A stretch of DNA of 64,000 bases from an uncultured Candidatus Saccharibacteria bacterium (GTDB lineage: Bacteria; Patescibacteriota; Saccharimonadia; Saccharimonadales; Saccharimonadaceae). The notes under the pieces are model-generated. The model was not told the DNA's origin. It saw only the letters and a list, made by a program, of their open reading frames with translations, and searched no databases. Shown piece after piece: positions 1-11,000 of the stretch. The stretch is from positions 186,001-250,000 of the forward strand of contig CAMCBN010000001.1 in assembly GCA_945873065.1 (NCBI GenBank). The letters run 5' to 3'. The stretch's first letter is position 1. Every line of letters starts with the position of its first letter. The translations under genes and the position numbers were made by a program.

Positions 1-1
1 G

Positions 2-559
2 TCTGATAATGAACATTTACAGCCCAAAGGCAAAAAAACCCTTAACCAATATGACACTGAACTCAAGACTTACAGAGATCAGCTAGTAAGTAGCATAATC
101 TCCGCAGTAGAAGGGTGGCGCACTGGCAATATCGATAGCGCTACATCGTTAGAGCAGAGGTTCTGTCGGCCATGCGCCGCACGCAGTACGGGTATAGGTC
201 CTGAAGGAACTGTTCCTATAAACTATATTGAAGATTACTATCCTGAAGAAAAAACATATACTAAAGGTGAGGGAATACTCACTGCTGCATTATTTCCGCA
301 TGCGATCCAAACCGAGAGGAACCCCTCATCTTCACCACGCTACGGAGATAATGAATCATTCCCTCAAGACAATGGCGTCAACGATCAACCATCCAAATAC
401 ACGATTGATGAAGGTGCCGCCTGGGTACCGGTAATTGTACATATATACGATAGTAACGGCGAAGACACAGCTGTATTCAAGTATGTGCCCTACAACCCAT
501 CAGCTACCAATCTAATCGAGAGAGACGGCCTCGGGAAATACGCTACTTTTAGTATGTAG
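2..559 (+). CDS. Unidentified protein, C-terminal part only
   Basis: One frame is open from the left edge to the TAG at 557-559, about 185 residues, with no internal stop; the true start lies outside the window. The protein is hydrophilic, with no membrane segment. It has a CRPCAARS stretch about 60 residues in, then an acidic Tyr/Glu-rich middle, and a C-terminal part (VIVHIYDSNGEDTAVFKYVP) that reads like a beta-sandwich. I do not recognise a family. It lies upstream of the T4SS-like operon in the same orientation, but 300 bp and a hairpin separate them. Another frame starting at 228 is shorter and lies inside this one. Confidence 0.6.
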   Translation, partial: SDNEHLQPKGKKTLNQYDTELKTYRDQLVSSIISAVEGWRTGNIDSATSLEQRFCRPCAARSTGIGPEGTVPINYIEDYYPEEKTYTKGEGILTAALFPHAIQTERNPSSSPRYGDNESFPQDNGVNDQPSKYTIDEGAAWVPVIVHIYDSNGEDTAVFKYVPYNPSATNLIERDGLGKYATFSM

Positions 560-671
560 TTTTGCCTATGAGTTTGTCTATTAGTAGGCTTCGCTTATTG
601 CGTCGTGTTTCATGCTGTGCTTTCTGATATTTTCTTACATATATTGTTACAATACTTGTAGTTATGATTAG

Positions 672-697
672 AAGAAGACTCTTCTTATCTTTTTAAT
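672..697 (+). terminator. Weak hairpin in the 560-860 intergenic gap
   Basis: A six-base-pair stem (AAGAAG, loop ACT, CTTCTT) is followed by ATCTTTTTAA, which fits a weak rho-independent terminator for the gene ending at 559. The rest of the 300-bp AT-rich gap holds no convincing gene. A TGA-TTAAAT element at 846-854 ends 6 nt before the next start codon and could be its -10. Confidence 0.35.
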
Positions 698-860
698 AGC
701 CGTTGTCAGATATTGTATAACACCCTTTCTTGATGTTAGTTATTTTTCAATCCTAGCCTTCGTTACTTTTGATGTCTTCGTTTAATAATTTCACCAATTT
801 GTGGAAAGTTGCTCACTGTATACTATTTTATTAAGTCTTTATCTGTGATTAAATAAGTAC

Positions 861-3587
861 ATGCAGACCAAATCATCGCTTTTTCAGCGCGTATCGTGCT
901 TAATTCTGTCAGTCGTGGTATTGGCAGGCATGTTTACTTTCATGTCCGGAGGCACTGCATATGCAGACAAGCATGATGATAAAGTCAGAGGATGGACCTT
1001 ATGGACAGCCTTTCGAGGTGATGGTTACTATAGCCATTGTTTTTATCAAGTAGGTTTCATAAGTGATTCAAGTATTGGCGACGGAAGTCATCCTATAGAC
1101 GGGACACTAAATAATGGGGGTAATAGCGGTAAAATAAAGACGGTACTCGACAAGGAAATGACATGTTCTGAAATATTGCACGAGGGCATTCCTCTTTGGG
1201 GTTTTTCTAGTGTAGAAGACTTTCTTAGATCAGCAGGCTGGACACATGTTGACAAAAACCCTTCATGGACTAATGACGACCCTGGATGGACGAATGAACA
1301 CCCACATGTGGGTATATATAATGCTATATACGCTAAGTTAGGTGCAGCAGGTGATTCAGAAGTAGACAAGTACTTAACACCTGCGGAATTGTATTCCTAT
1401 TATTATCAACAGTTCAAGGGTGAACCGTGCAAAGTCAGTTCAGAGGTAGACTACAATTCGGCGAACGAGACGTTACGGTCTTTGGCAGACAATGGCGGAG
1501 ACAATTATATAACATATACCATTATTAATCAAAATAAGCAAGAGCAAAAAGTCATAGGAAAAAAGCGTGCAGGATCAGACGGATCAGACAAAAACACATG
1601 CGACGCTCAAGCCAAGCAAGTCTCAGAACAAGCTAAAAAAGCTGCGGCTTATCTAAAAGATCATCCCGATCAGGGGGTTGGGCAACAAGGCCAAGCTGCC
1701 CCTTCTGCGTCAGGGGGTGATGGTGGTGATGGTTCTGGGGGTGGTGATGGTTCTGGAGGTGGCGGCGGCCAAGACACCAATACTTGTTCTAGCGCTATCG
1801 GTGCCATCGGCTGGCTGCTCTGTCCTATCGTCAACTTCTTGGGGTCCGTTCTTGATGGGTTATTCGATGCTATCAGTACTTTTCTGTCATTTGACCACAG
1901 TATATTCGATAACCAAAAAACACAAGATGCTTGGGAAACTATTCGCTCCGTAGCTAACATTTTACTCATCGCAGCTTTTTTGTTCACTATTTATTCAAAT
2001 ATATCAGGGGTTGGCATCTCAAATTATGGAATCAAACGTCTTTTACCCAAGATGATTATGGTGGCCATACTAATAAACTCCTCTTACTTTGTATGTCGAC
2101 TCCTTGTTGATATATCGAATTTATTCGGTGCCTCTCTATATGGTATGTTTAATGCACTATCCCCATCGGAGAGTGGGTCGGTATGGGGCAATTCGAGCAT
2201 TGCTTCTAACGTCGGAATGATAGTATCTGGAGGAGTTGGTGCTGTTGCAGGGGTAGGGGGTGTCATAGCCAACTTATCGATACTTATTCCTGTAATAGTA
2301 TTTGCTTTTCTTGGCGCTTTATTATCTCTTCTTATTCTTATCGGGCGTTATGCAGGTATTATTATTTTAGCGATTTTTGCTCCTGCAGCGTTTTCTATGA
2401 TTCTCTTTCCAAATGCCGAGAAATTCTTTAAAAAGTGGTGGAGCATGTTTATTGGGCTACTTCTTGTGTATCCGATGGTTTCTGCTGTGTTTGGGTTGTC
2501 TAAATTTGCAGGGTCGGTACTTATGTCAAATTCGGCAATATCTATCCAAATTGCTGGGCTAGGCACTATGTTTATACCTCTTATAGCTACACCATTCTTG
2601 CTTACGAGCGCCATGGGTGCCTTAGGGGCAATAGGGGCAATTGCAAAAACGTGGGGCGCTAGAGCTCGTTCCGGTGTCACGAACAGAGCCATCAAGGGAG
2701 CATATGATACACGTGCTGGGTATATGTGGCGTAACGCAACGGCCTTACGAAAAGGAGCTCTAGAAAGGAAACGGCGGCGACAGCTCGCTAATCCGAACAA
2801 ATTTGAGCGTATGGCTATGGGCGCTATGGCAGGAAAAGAAGGTGCACAGAGGCTCCAACAGCTTTCGAGCCAATACGCCACACAAGAGCGAGAGGAAGAC
2901 ATAAAGCGAGCGACAGACCTACTCCAAGATGGAACCCTGTATGATTTTGCTAGTATTAACGCCGCTATTCACGGTGGCGGTATGATTACGGACAAAAAAG
3001 GCAATACCCGCAAACTGACTAATAACGAGTTTATTGCTGCATCGCAAATAATACAAAGAAAAGGTGACTCTAAGCAGAGTCAAGAAGCGGCTATAGCGGC
3101 CTTTCAATACGCACACACTATGACAGATGAGGAAGACCAAGCTTATCTTCGAAAAAACACAGCTAATATTATGAGAGAAAAAGGAGATGCAGCACTATAC
3201 GGAGCTGGTGCTATATCACAACTAGAGAGTGGTGCTAGTGTAATACAGGCAGAAGATAATAGAGGTAATACAATGACCTTTGATGGAACGAAAGCAGGGA
3301 GTTTGGAGCAATTCCTCAGAGCTAATACTATAAAGAAGATCAATGACGATAAACTATCCCCCGAGGCTGCTTCACGAGATGCCGAGACAGCCAACTACGT
3401 GGCAGATTTGCTGGGTGGCGCAGCAGTAACAGGAACCAACCCGAAAAACGGTGCACCTACTCGTGCTGCGGTTACTAAACAAAAAGCAAAAGATACTCGT
3501 CGTCAATTTAAATATTACTTTGAGCATAACCCAACTGGTCAAACTAAGGTCAAATACATTAGGGATATTTTATCTAAACAACCTTAA
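861..3587 (+). CDS. VirB6/TrbL-like T4SS inner-membrane protein
   Basis: This 908-residue protein looks like the polytopic channel component of a type IV secretion-like system. It begins with a clear signal peptide (about residues 1-35, ending near AYA). An extracytoplasmic region of about 250 residues follows, with several Trp and Cys, then a Gly-rich linker near residues 283-302. Six or more hydrophobic segments lie between about 345 and 620, and a charged cytoplasmic tail of nearly 300 residues rich in Gln, Ala and Arg ends it. The multi-TM block resembles TrbL/VirB6. It heads an operon with PrgI-like and VirB4-like genes, which supports the call. It is far longer than a typical VirB6 (about 300 residues), as is common for CPR versions. 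Confidence 0.72.
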   Translation: MQTKSSLFQRVSCLILSVVVLAGMFTFMSGGTAYADKHDDKVRGWTLWTAFRGDGYYSHCFYQVGFISDSSIGDGSHPIDGTLNNGGNSGKIKTVLDKEMTCSEILHEGIPLWGFSSVEDFLRSAGWTHVDKNPSWTNDDPGWTNEHPHVGIYNAIYAKLGAAGDSEVDKYLTPAELYSYYYQQFKGEPCKVSSEVDYNSANETLRSLADNGGDNYITYTIINQNKQEQKVIGKKRAGSDGSDKNTCDAQAKQVSEQAKKAAAYLKDHPDQGVGQQGQAAPSASGGDGGDGSGGGDGSGGGGGQDTNTCSSAIGAIGWLLCPIVNFLGSVLDGLFDAISTFLSFDHSIFDNQKTQDAWETIRSVANILLIAAFLFTIYSNISGVGISNYGIKRLLPKMIMVAILINSSYFVCRLLVDISNLFGASLYGMFNALSPSESGSVWGNSSIASNVGMIVSGGVGAVAGVGGVIANLSILIPVIVFAFLGALLSLLILIGRYAGIIILAIFAPAAFSMILFPNAEKFFKKWWSMFIGLLLVYPMVSAVFGLSKFAGSVLMSNSAISIQIAGLGTMFIPLIATPFLLTSAMGALGAIGAIAKTWGARARSGVTNRAIKGAYDTRAGYMWRNATALRKGALERKRRRQLANPNKFERMAMGAMAGKEGAQRLQQLSSQYATQEREEDIKRATDLLQDGTLYDFASINAAIHGGGMITDKKGNTRKLTNNEFIAASQIIQRKGDSKQSQEAAIAAFQYAHTMTDEEDQAYLRKNTANIMREKGDAALYGAGAISQLESGASVIQAEDNRGNTMTFDGTKAGSLEQFLRANTIKKINDDKLSPEAASRDAETANYVADLLGGAAVTGTNPKNGAPTRAAVTKQKAKDTRRQFKYYFEHNPTGQTKVKYIRDILSKQP

Positions 3588-3620
3588 TTTGATTGCAATA
3601 AAACGGTTATCTATCGTCCA

Positions 3621-3629
3621 TGCTATAAT
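3621..3629 (+). promoter_or_regulatory. Extended -10 promoter of the PrgI-like gene
   Basis: TGC-TATAAT is an extended -10 box whose last base is 11 nt before the ATG at 3641. A transcript starting about 7 nt downstream would carry only about 5 nt of leader. No good -35 is visible. This suggests that the downstream part of the T4SS operon has its own promoter. Confidence 0.55.
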
Positions 3630-3640
3630 AAACACAGCAT

Positions 3641-5254
3641 ATGTCGAGATACAAAGTTGCGCAGGATGTTGAGGCAGAGGACAAGATTCTTGGGCCGTTT
3701 ACTTTTCGTCAGTTTATCTATCTGATCATCGTAGCGATTTCGATAGCACTGGCGTGGGGGTTGGCTCAAGTGTTTATTTTGTTAGCGATCATACCATTGC
3801 CGATAATCATATTTTTCGGTGCATTAGCACTACCGCTTCGCAAAGATCAGCCGATGGAGGTATACCTAGCGGCAGTCGTAGCATTTTATACCAAGCCACG
3901 CAAGCGAATGTGGCAGCCAGATGGCCTACAATCGCTGATAGAAATCACTGCTCCGCAGACCGTCGAGATCGATCGTGTTAAAAACCTTAGTCAAGACGAA
4001 ACTCAGCGTCGACTAGCTTATTTGGCTAATCTCGCCGATTCGCATGGCTGGTCGATCCGCCACAGTAACATACCCGATAATCAAAGTGCGATGATCAGCG
4101 ATGTATACTTCGAGGCACAGAATTCATCTGATATGTTTGATGATAATGCTACCGAGGTGAGAGCGATCGACCGCCGTATCGAACAATCTAATCAAGAGCG
4201 ACGTCGCGCTGCTATACAACGTATGCAAATCAATCCTACAGCACTACCAGCTGTGGTACCATCATCCGATACAGGTGCGACTCCTCCACAGACACAACGA
4301 CCACCAGCTTACAGCACATCACCATCAGAGCCACATCCCGAACCGAGCTCGACCCCACCGCAACAGTCGTATAACCATAACAGTCTGCCACCAGTAGCTA
4401 TACCGTTCGAACAATACCCAGCGCAACCATCACCAGCTACTACACCAGTCTACGCGGCACCTCAGCCTATTACTCCGCCCCAACCATCGAGCACATCCAC
4501 GCCGCCCCCTGGACCATCCGAGCCAACAGTTTGGCGCTCGACCTATGTTACTGGTGACCCCGAGCCAGCACCGCCTCAGTCAGATCCTCTGACTATAAAA
4601 GACGACAACCTTCAGAAGCTTCCTTCGTCGCTGCCAGCTGTCATCCCACATACACCAGAACTGCCTAATGCACTGACCCAGCCCTATACTCCGCCGAAGC
4701 CAGAGCCTACTGAGGCCGAAGTGACCGCACCAACACCAACACCAACACCAACACCAACAGCATCTCGTGAATCTTCATCGCCAGACGCGTCTTATACACC
4801 GTACAACGATTATCATGATTACGTCGCTACTCTGTTGCAGGGGGTCGATCAGCAACCACCGCAAACTCCACCACCAGTATCATCTCAGCCTACTATGCCT
4901 ACACCGACTCCTTCACCAGTAGTCTACCGTCAGCATGCCGAGAATGATGACAAGTCTATCATTGATGTCGATGTCAAATACAATCCATACCCCAGTATCC
5001 ACCAGTCAGTGATCCAGCCACTCGACAGAGCCTATTACGCCAAGATCACCCCATCTCGCGAAGAACGCGTCGAGCAAGAACGACATGCCCAGGGTACTGG
5101 CGCAAACCAGCCTTCACCTGATATAATTAGATTGGCTAATAATTCTGATTTGTCTGTCGCTACGATTGCCAAAATGGCAAACGAGAGTCGCCAAGCCCAT
5201 GAAGAACAACAATCTAACGACGATGAAGACGATATCGTCATACCGTTGCGTTAA
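3641..5254 (+). CDS. PrgI-family (VirB3-like) protein with long proline-rich tail
   Basis: Residues 1-95 match the PrgI family: a short N-terminus (SRYKVAQDVEAEDKILGPFT), two hydrophobic segments at about 23-66, and the basic Lys-Pro-Arg-Lys-Arg stretch after AAVVAFYTKP. PrgI proteins are VirB3-like partners of VirB4. The remaining 440 residues are low complexity, rich in Pro, Thr, Ser and Gln, with a (Thr-Pro)n run encoded by a CCAACA repeat, and end in an acidic tail. The family is usually about 100-120 residues, so the tail is a large addition, possibly an extended cytoplasmic linker. The GTG of the next gene follows 20 nt after the stop. Confidence 0.8.
   Translation: MSRYKVAQDVEAEDKILGPFTFRQFIYLIIVAISIALAWGLAQVFILLAIIPLPIIIFFGALALPLRKDQPMEVYLAAVVAFYTKPRKRMWQPDGLQSLIEITAPQTVEIDRVKNLSQDETQRRLAYLANLADSHGWSIRHSNIPDNQSAMISDVYFEAQNSSDMFDDNATEVRAIDRRIEQSNQERRRAAIQRMQINPTALPAVVPSSDTGATPPQTQRPPAYSTSPSEPHPEPSSTPPQQSYNHNSLPPVAIPFEQYPAQPSPATTPVYAAPQPITPPQPSSTSTPPPGPSEPTVWRSTYVTGDPEPAPPQSDPLTIKDDNLQKLPSSLPAVIPHTPELPNALTQPYTPPKPEPTEAEVTAPTPTPTPTPTASRESSSPDASYTPYNDYHDYVATLLQGVDQQPPQTPPPVSSQPTMPTPTPSPVVYRQHAENDDKSIIDVDVKYNPYPSIHQSVIQPLDRAYYAKITPSREERVEQERHAQGTGANQPSPDIIRLANNSDLSVATIAKMANESRQAHEEQQSNDDEDDIVIPLR
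4730..4759 (+). repeat. Hexanucleotide repeat (CCAACA)x5 in the PrgI-like gene
   Basis: Five perfect tandem copies of CCAACA encode an alternating Thr-Pro tract. Because the unit is a multiple of three, slippage would change the protein length without breaking the frame. The same unit occurs at the start codon of the gene at 8065. Confidence 0.9.
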
Positions 5255-5274
5255 GAGAGAAGGAGTAAGCCACG

Positions 5275-6213
5275 GTGCCACCATCAAACCAGTATCCACC
5301 AGCACCAACTGAGTATCCGACTCAGCCATCACAGCCATACCCTCAAACCCCTCAAGGCACCAATGGGTATGCGCCGCAGCCGACAGGGCCGATAACAGCT
5401 CCTGCGCCAGTATCCCCGCAAACTCCACCTACTGAGCCACTGCCAGACCGTACAGACAACACCAATGGCAATCCTTCAAACAAAAAATCTCCGCAAAAGC
5501 CAGCCACTACCCAGAATAGTCTACTTATTTCAGAATTACGCGATAATATGGTCATCATGGCCGATGGAAGCTTCCGAGCGATCATCGCCTGTGAATCGAT
5601 CAACTTCGACCTAATGAGTGCTCGCGAGCGTGAGGGGGTCGAGTTCAGTTATCAAAATTTCCTCAATGCTTTATACTTTCCGATCCAGATATGTATCCGA
5701 TCGCAACGGGTCGACATTGGTCCATATATCGATAAGCTGGTCGCTATTCGTCGTTCACAAGACAATATGCTGCTCGGAGTATTGATGGAGGATTATATTA
5801 ATTTCATCGACGATCTATCGCAAGAAGCTAATATTATGGACAAAAGCTTCTACTTGGTCATTCCTTATTATCCTACCGGGGAAGGGTCGCTGATCGACCA
5901 AGGTAAAGGGTTTTTTGCTAAAATCTTCGCGCCCAAGAAAGCTAATGCTGTCACTCAGATCAGTAAAGAGACTTACGAAAAAGCCAAAGAAGAGATCCGT
6001 AACCGTGTCGACTCTGTCCTCAATGGTTTAATGCAGATCGGTGTAAGATCAGCTCAGCTCAAGACAAAAGAGCTCGGTACGTTGTATTATAATATGTATA
6101 ACCCCGATACCGCCGTGCGTGAGCCGCTAGGTGATTTCACCAAGGTGACCTCGACATTTGTCCGTAAAGGGCAGGGGGAAGCGCCACGCGTCGGTGAAGG
6201 AGGATTACAATAA
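5275..6213 (+). CDS. TraC-like / VirB4 N-terminal-domain protein
   Basis: This 312-residue protein has about 85 Pro/Gln/Thr-rich residues followed by a folded domain starting near SLLISELRDNMVIMADGSFR. That domain resembles the N-terminal, non-ATPase part of VirB4/TraC proteins, which in CPR bacteria is often a separate gene. It lies between PrgI and the VirB4 ATPase; its TAA (6211-6213) directly abuts the next ATG at 6214. The start is GTG with a strong Shine-Dalgarno (AAGGAG) about 9 nt upstream. No Walker motif is present, so it is unlikely to be an ATPase by itself. Confidence 0.72.
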   Translation: MPPSNQYPPAPTEYPTQPSQPYPQTPQGTNGYAPQPTGPITAPAPVSPQTPPTEPLPDRTDNTNGNPSNKKSPQKPATTQNSLLISELRDNMVIMADGSFRAIIACESINFDLMSAREREGVEFSYQNFLNALYFPIQICIRSQRVDIGPYIDKLVAIRRSQDNMLLGVLMEDYINFIDDLSQEANIMDKSFYLVIPYYPTGEGSLIDQGKGFFAKIFAPKKANAVTQISKETYEKAKEEIRNRVDSVLNGLMQIGVRSAQLKTKELGTLYYNMYNPDTAVREPLGDFTKVTSTFVRKGQGEAPRVGEGGLQ

Positions 6214-8046
6214 ATGGCACGACGACCGGATCCAATCGATATCGCAGCTCAACAGCGTGAACGCGAACAGATGGAAGTAGAGCAAGCCTTTATCAAAGGT
6301 ATGACTACTCTACGAGATCTGATCGCACCGAGTAGCCTCGAGCTACACAGTAGCTATTTCCGTATCGGTACGAAATACGGTCGGACTTTGTATATTTACG
6401 GTTATCCCCGCGAATTGTATACTGGATGGCTTTCGGGTCTCATTAATATCGACCAAGTGCTCGACATCAGCATGTTTATTTATCCAGTCGAGACAGAAGT
6501 CGTGCTCAATAACCTTCGCAAAAAGGTGACCCAGCTCGAAGCTGATATGGCCATCCAAGCCGAAAAGGGCAAGGTGCGCGACCCAGGCCGTGAAGCTGCT
6601 CTAGCCGACGCCGAAGAATTACGCGACCAGCTACAATTAGGGGCCGAGCGATTCTTCCGTTTTGGTCTTTATATCACCCTGTACGCTGATAGTCTCGAGG
6701 AGCTAAGCTTCGTCCAGCACGTTATCGAAACCATCTTCGGCCAAAATATGGTCTATAGCAAGACTGCCAGTAGTCAACAAGAACAGGGCCTCAATAGCAC
6801 CATTCCACAGATGACTGATCAGCTCCAGGTCCGCCGCAACATGAACACTGGCGCTGTCAGCACCAGCTTCCCGTTCACCAGCGCCGACCTCAGTGATGGC
6901 AAGGGGATTTTGTATGGTGTTAATCAACACAACCAAGGGTTAGTAATCTTCGACCGGTTTAGCCTAGAAAACGCCAACATGGTAGTTTTCGCGAAATCTG
7001 GTGCTGGTAAATCGTTCACCGTCAAACTCGAAGCACTCCGTAGTATGATGATGGGCACCGATGTGCTAGTGATCGACCCTGAAAATGAGTACCAAAAATT
7101 AGCCGATGCCGTTGGTGGGAGTTACATTCGCCTAAGTCTTAGCAGCGAGACGCGGATCAACCCATTTGATCTACCTCGAGTGATCGATAGCGATGAGGCG
7201 ACAGATGCATTGCGCGCCAATCTGATCACCCTGCAGCGATTGTTTAAGCTCATGCTCGGTGGTTCCCTCGTTGGTGGCCAGCAAATCGCCTTACTCAGCC
7301 CAGCAGAAGAGGCTGATCTTGACCAGGCTCTGATCGACACTTACGCTCGTGCCGGTATCACTAGCGACCCACTGACACACAATTCTCAGCCACCGACGAT
7401 TATCGACCTGTACGACACATTGTCACATATGGGTGGAGCGGGCCCATCATTGGCACAGCGTTTGCGCAAGTATACTACAGGTACTTTTGCTGGTATATTT
7501 AGCCAACAAAGCAACGTTGATATTAATAACAGTATGGTCGTCTTTAATATTCGTGACCTCGAGGACGACCTACGCCCAGTGGCTATGTATATTGTACTGA
7601 GCCACATTTGGAATATCGCTCGTACCATCCAGCGTCGTCGTATGCTGATCGTCGACGAAGCGTGGCAATTGATGAAATACGAAGATTCAGCTGAGTTTTT
7701 GCACAGTTTAGCTAAGCGTGCACGTAAATATTCCCTAGGTCTAACCACCATCACTCAGGACGTTGAAGACTTTATGGGTAGCGAGAAAGGTCGAGCAATC
7801 GTAGCGAACAGCTCATTGCAGCTGCTACTGAAACAGTCTACCAGCGCCGTCGACGTATTGGCAGAGGTGTTTAAATTGACCGAAGAAGAGCGCAAACGTC
7901 TATCGAATTTCCCAGTCGGTGATGGGCTATTCTTTGCCGGGCAAAATCACGTCCATATCCGTATTTATGCTAGCGAGACCGAGCAACAGTTTATCACTAC
8001 CAATCCTGTTGGTAATAATAGTTTATATCAGCCACCGGCTCATTAA
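6214..8046 (+). CDS. VirB4-like T4SS ATPase
   Basis: This 610-residue P-loop ATPase would power the secretion or conjugation-like apparatus at the inner membrane. Walker A (KSGAGKSFTV) is near residues 261-270, followed by VLVIDPENEYQKL. Walker B (MLIVDEAW) is at about 477-484, and a TTITQDVEDF segment follows, as in VirB4/TrbE/TraC. The N-terminal 230 residues hold a small coiled-coil-like insert. The preceding gene supplies the part normally fused to its N-terminus, so the pair equals one VirB4. No relaxase, VirD4 or VirB11 gene is visible in the window. Confidence 0.9.
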   Translation: MARRPDPIDIAAQQREREQMEVEQAFIKGMTTLRDLIAPSSLELHSSYFRIGTKYGRTLYIYGYPRELYTGWLSGLINIDQVLDISMFIYPVETEVVLNNLRKKVTQLEADMAIQAEKGKVRDPGREAALADAEELRDQLQLGAERFFRFGLYITLYADSLEELSFVQHVIETIFGQNMVYSKTASSQQEQGLNSTIPQMTDQLQVRRNMNTGAVSTSFPFTSADLSDGKGILYGVNQHNQGLVIFDRFSLENANMVVFAKSGAGKSFTVKLEALRSMMMGTDVLVIDPENEYQKLADAVGGSYIRLSLSSETRINPFDLPRVIDSDEATDALRANLITLQRLFKLMLGGSLVGGQQIALLSPAEEADLDQALIDTYARAGITSDPLTHNSQPPTIIDLYDTLSHMGGAGPSLAQRLRKYTTGTFAGIFSQQSNVDINNSMVVFNIRDLEDDLRPVAMYIVLSHIWNIARTIQRRRMLIVDEAWQLMKYEDSAEFLHSLAKRARKYSLGLTTITQDVEDFMGSEKGRAIVANSSLQLLLKQSTSAVDVLAEVFKLTEEERKRLSNFPVGDGLFFAGQNHVHIRIYASETEQQFITTNPVGNNSLYQPPAH

Positions 8047-8064
8047 TGAGGTAATTAGAGAAAT

Positions 8065-11000
8065 ATGCCAACACCAACACCAACACCAACCCCAGCTCCA
8101 CGACCGCCCAGCCGACCAACTGGCCCGATCCGCAATCCTGGACAGCGTCAATGGAACCAAAGAATCAACCGTTCACGCCCAAGTTACGCAAACCGACTTC
8201 ACGATCAAGAGTCAGCCGGCAGTGCTACTTCATACAATACGAAGCCAGGTGGCGGTGGCGGCTATGATTTCGTCAACTCGATGAATTCATTCGGTAATTC
8301 GAGTGGTAGCTCTGCTGATCCGCTGACGGTGTTTGGTTCAAACCCAAGTCGTGGCGACTCTAACGAAGACATCCCAAATAACACCGTTAATGATGATGCC
8401 GCCGATGATGCCGCCGATGATGCTCGCCAGCAAGAAGAAAACCCATCAGGTAGTTGGGCTGATAACACTACCCCCGGAGAGAAGGTCGCTAATGCCGCCA
8501 AAAACATCAAGGGCGGCAAATTCGGTAAAATTGGAAGATTTGGCCCTGTTGGGTTTATCATTTTCGTTATGTTATCACTAGCCAGCGTCGTTTCGTTCTT
8601 TGGTGGCCCAGGCTTGATGATCGTCCATGTGGTAGAGGCTATTACCTCAAAATACAGTTTGCCACTCGCTTCTGTCATGGAAAGCCGCTCTCACAAAATC
8701 ATCAAAGCCAAGCTCAAAAACTCAACTACTGGTATGTGTACCCCTGTCAAAGTGCGTTGTAAATACGCCACTTTTTCCGAACGAGAGATAAAAAACCTCA
8801 AGAAAGCTGGCATTGAGTTTGAGGGTAAAACGAAAGAGTTCGGTATTGGCAGCCATAAATGGGTCAAGCCAGAAGGCTTGAAATGGACCGACAAATCAGG
8901 CAAGACTACCATTATCACACCTGAAGAATTTAGCAAAAAAGTCAAGAGCATGCCAGAGTTCGCCGAGGCGCTTCATACCGCCTATAACCCTCATTTTAGC
9001 TCAATAAGAAACAATGTTTTTCTCAAATTAAGGGAAAAGTTTCGTATACCCGATGATAAACCAAAACACACTGACGAAAAAGACAAAAATCAAGCAGCAG
9101 AAGGAATTAGCGAAGAATCGAGAAATGGGAGAAAAGCCGACAAGGCAAATGCTCCCACAAATAAAGACGACCCCAACTACCAAGGTAATGACCCCGATGG
9201 TTGTGATAGCGAATGTCAGAAAAAGAATGGCGTTACCAGTGACCTGAACCAAGCGGCCGACGGCACTGACTCGGAAGCTTCCAAGCTAGCCAGAGCGGCT
9301 GGTCATAGCGGACTCGAAACGGTAACTAAGACACTAAAAGTAACTGGTGCTGTCGATGACGCCTGTAGTGTCTATGGCATGTACAAAGCTGTATCACTTG
9401 GTGTCAAGATGGTCCGTAACGTCCAGCTCATGCGCTTCGCGATGCTGACACTGACGACTGGTAGTATGATCAAAGCGATGAATGAATTTGGTAATGGTAA
9501 CAGTAGCGACACACTCACCCCGGAGAACGTTGCTTTCGTCGGCACGTTATGGACGCAGACCATGCGTCATACCGAAAAAGACGACAAAGGTAAAGATGTG
9601 ATCACCACTACAAAATCCGGTATCGAGTCATTCGGTTTTCGCTACGCGGCTTATGGCGATTCTGGCATCGATGACGCTGCATCGCTTTACACGAATGGTG
9701 GAAGTTTCGGTGGCAGCACCTTCGGCAAAGTCAATGACGCTATCACCAAAATAGTCGATGGCATCGGTGGCCGCAAAGCTGCCGACACGACCTGCAAGGT
9801 CAACAACAACATATTTGTTCAAGGCACTGTCTTGATAGGAAGTATCGCTCTCATGCTTATACCTGGAGCAGGAGCTGCCATAAAGGCTAGTACTTTGGTA
9901 GTACAAGCTGGTCTGCAGGTAGCACTTCAAGTAGCCCAAGCAATACTACCGGGCATTCTAGCCGACATATTATCGGGCTATGTCTTACCAAAGACCTTCG
10001 ACGAGCTCGCGGGGGAGGTCACTGGCAACGCGACCGTCTCTGGTGCAGGGGCATTAATGTCGGCAAACAGTCGCCAGAGCATGGCACCATTGACTGCCAG
10101 CCAGGCACAAGCCAACAAGCCGTTTTACGATCAATACCAGCGGCAATACGCCCGCGAGCAGCGTGCTACCCATAGTCCGTTCGACGCTACATCGAAGTAT
10201 ACTTTTCTCGGTAGTATTTATAGTCAGTTTATGCCAACATTTGCCAAAATGCAAACTGGGCGCCTGAGCGATATCTTCTCTGCTTTCGGTAAGCTTGCTG
10301 CCGCACCGAGTCGTATATTTTCTGCCAAAGCAAATGCTGCTGCTGGCGAAACGTACGATACTTGCAAAGACACCGAGTATCGCGATCTAAATCTTGCTAC
10401 CGATCCATTCTGTAACATCGTTTATGGTACAGACAATAACACCGAGCCCGACGAACTCGCTAACTCACTCAGCGACAGCGGTGAAGTCGATGATGAAGGC
10501 AAGCCAACTGGCAAATTCGCTGAGTGGACGAAACGTTGCAACGAAAGCGACACCCCTATAGGCAGCACTGGTGAAGACTCCACCGAAAGCGATGGCAGTG
10601 AGTGTCTCCTTGGTAACGGCAAAAACAGTGGTAAATACGCCACCTACAAAGTCGACCAACTCATCCTTGATAGTATGGAGAATGGTGAAAGCGAAGAGGG
10701 ATCTGGCGGTAGCTCCTCTTCTGGCTCAAGCTCGTCAGTACCAACAGGTGATGCCAAGTCGCTGGCTCAGCAGATTTTAGACAACCCGAATATCACGATA
10801 TCTGATGGCGAATGGAGGAGCGGCGTCTCCCCCAAAGAACAGATCGCCAACACCGCTGCTGGCCAAACGGCTATACCATCACCTATAGCAACACAATACA
10901 GCCGTAACGTCGACCCAAGGATTCTCCAAGTCATTCTTTTGGTTGCTCAAAAACACAAAATAAACATCACCTCCTTGCTTCGCATCAGTAATACAGTCAG

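Noticed and set aside
228-434. 68-residue frame inside the first gene
   Set aside because: It overlaps a frame open from 2 to 559 and has no family resemblance; the longer frame is the likely gene.
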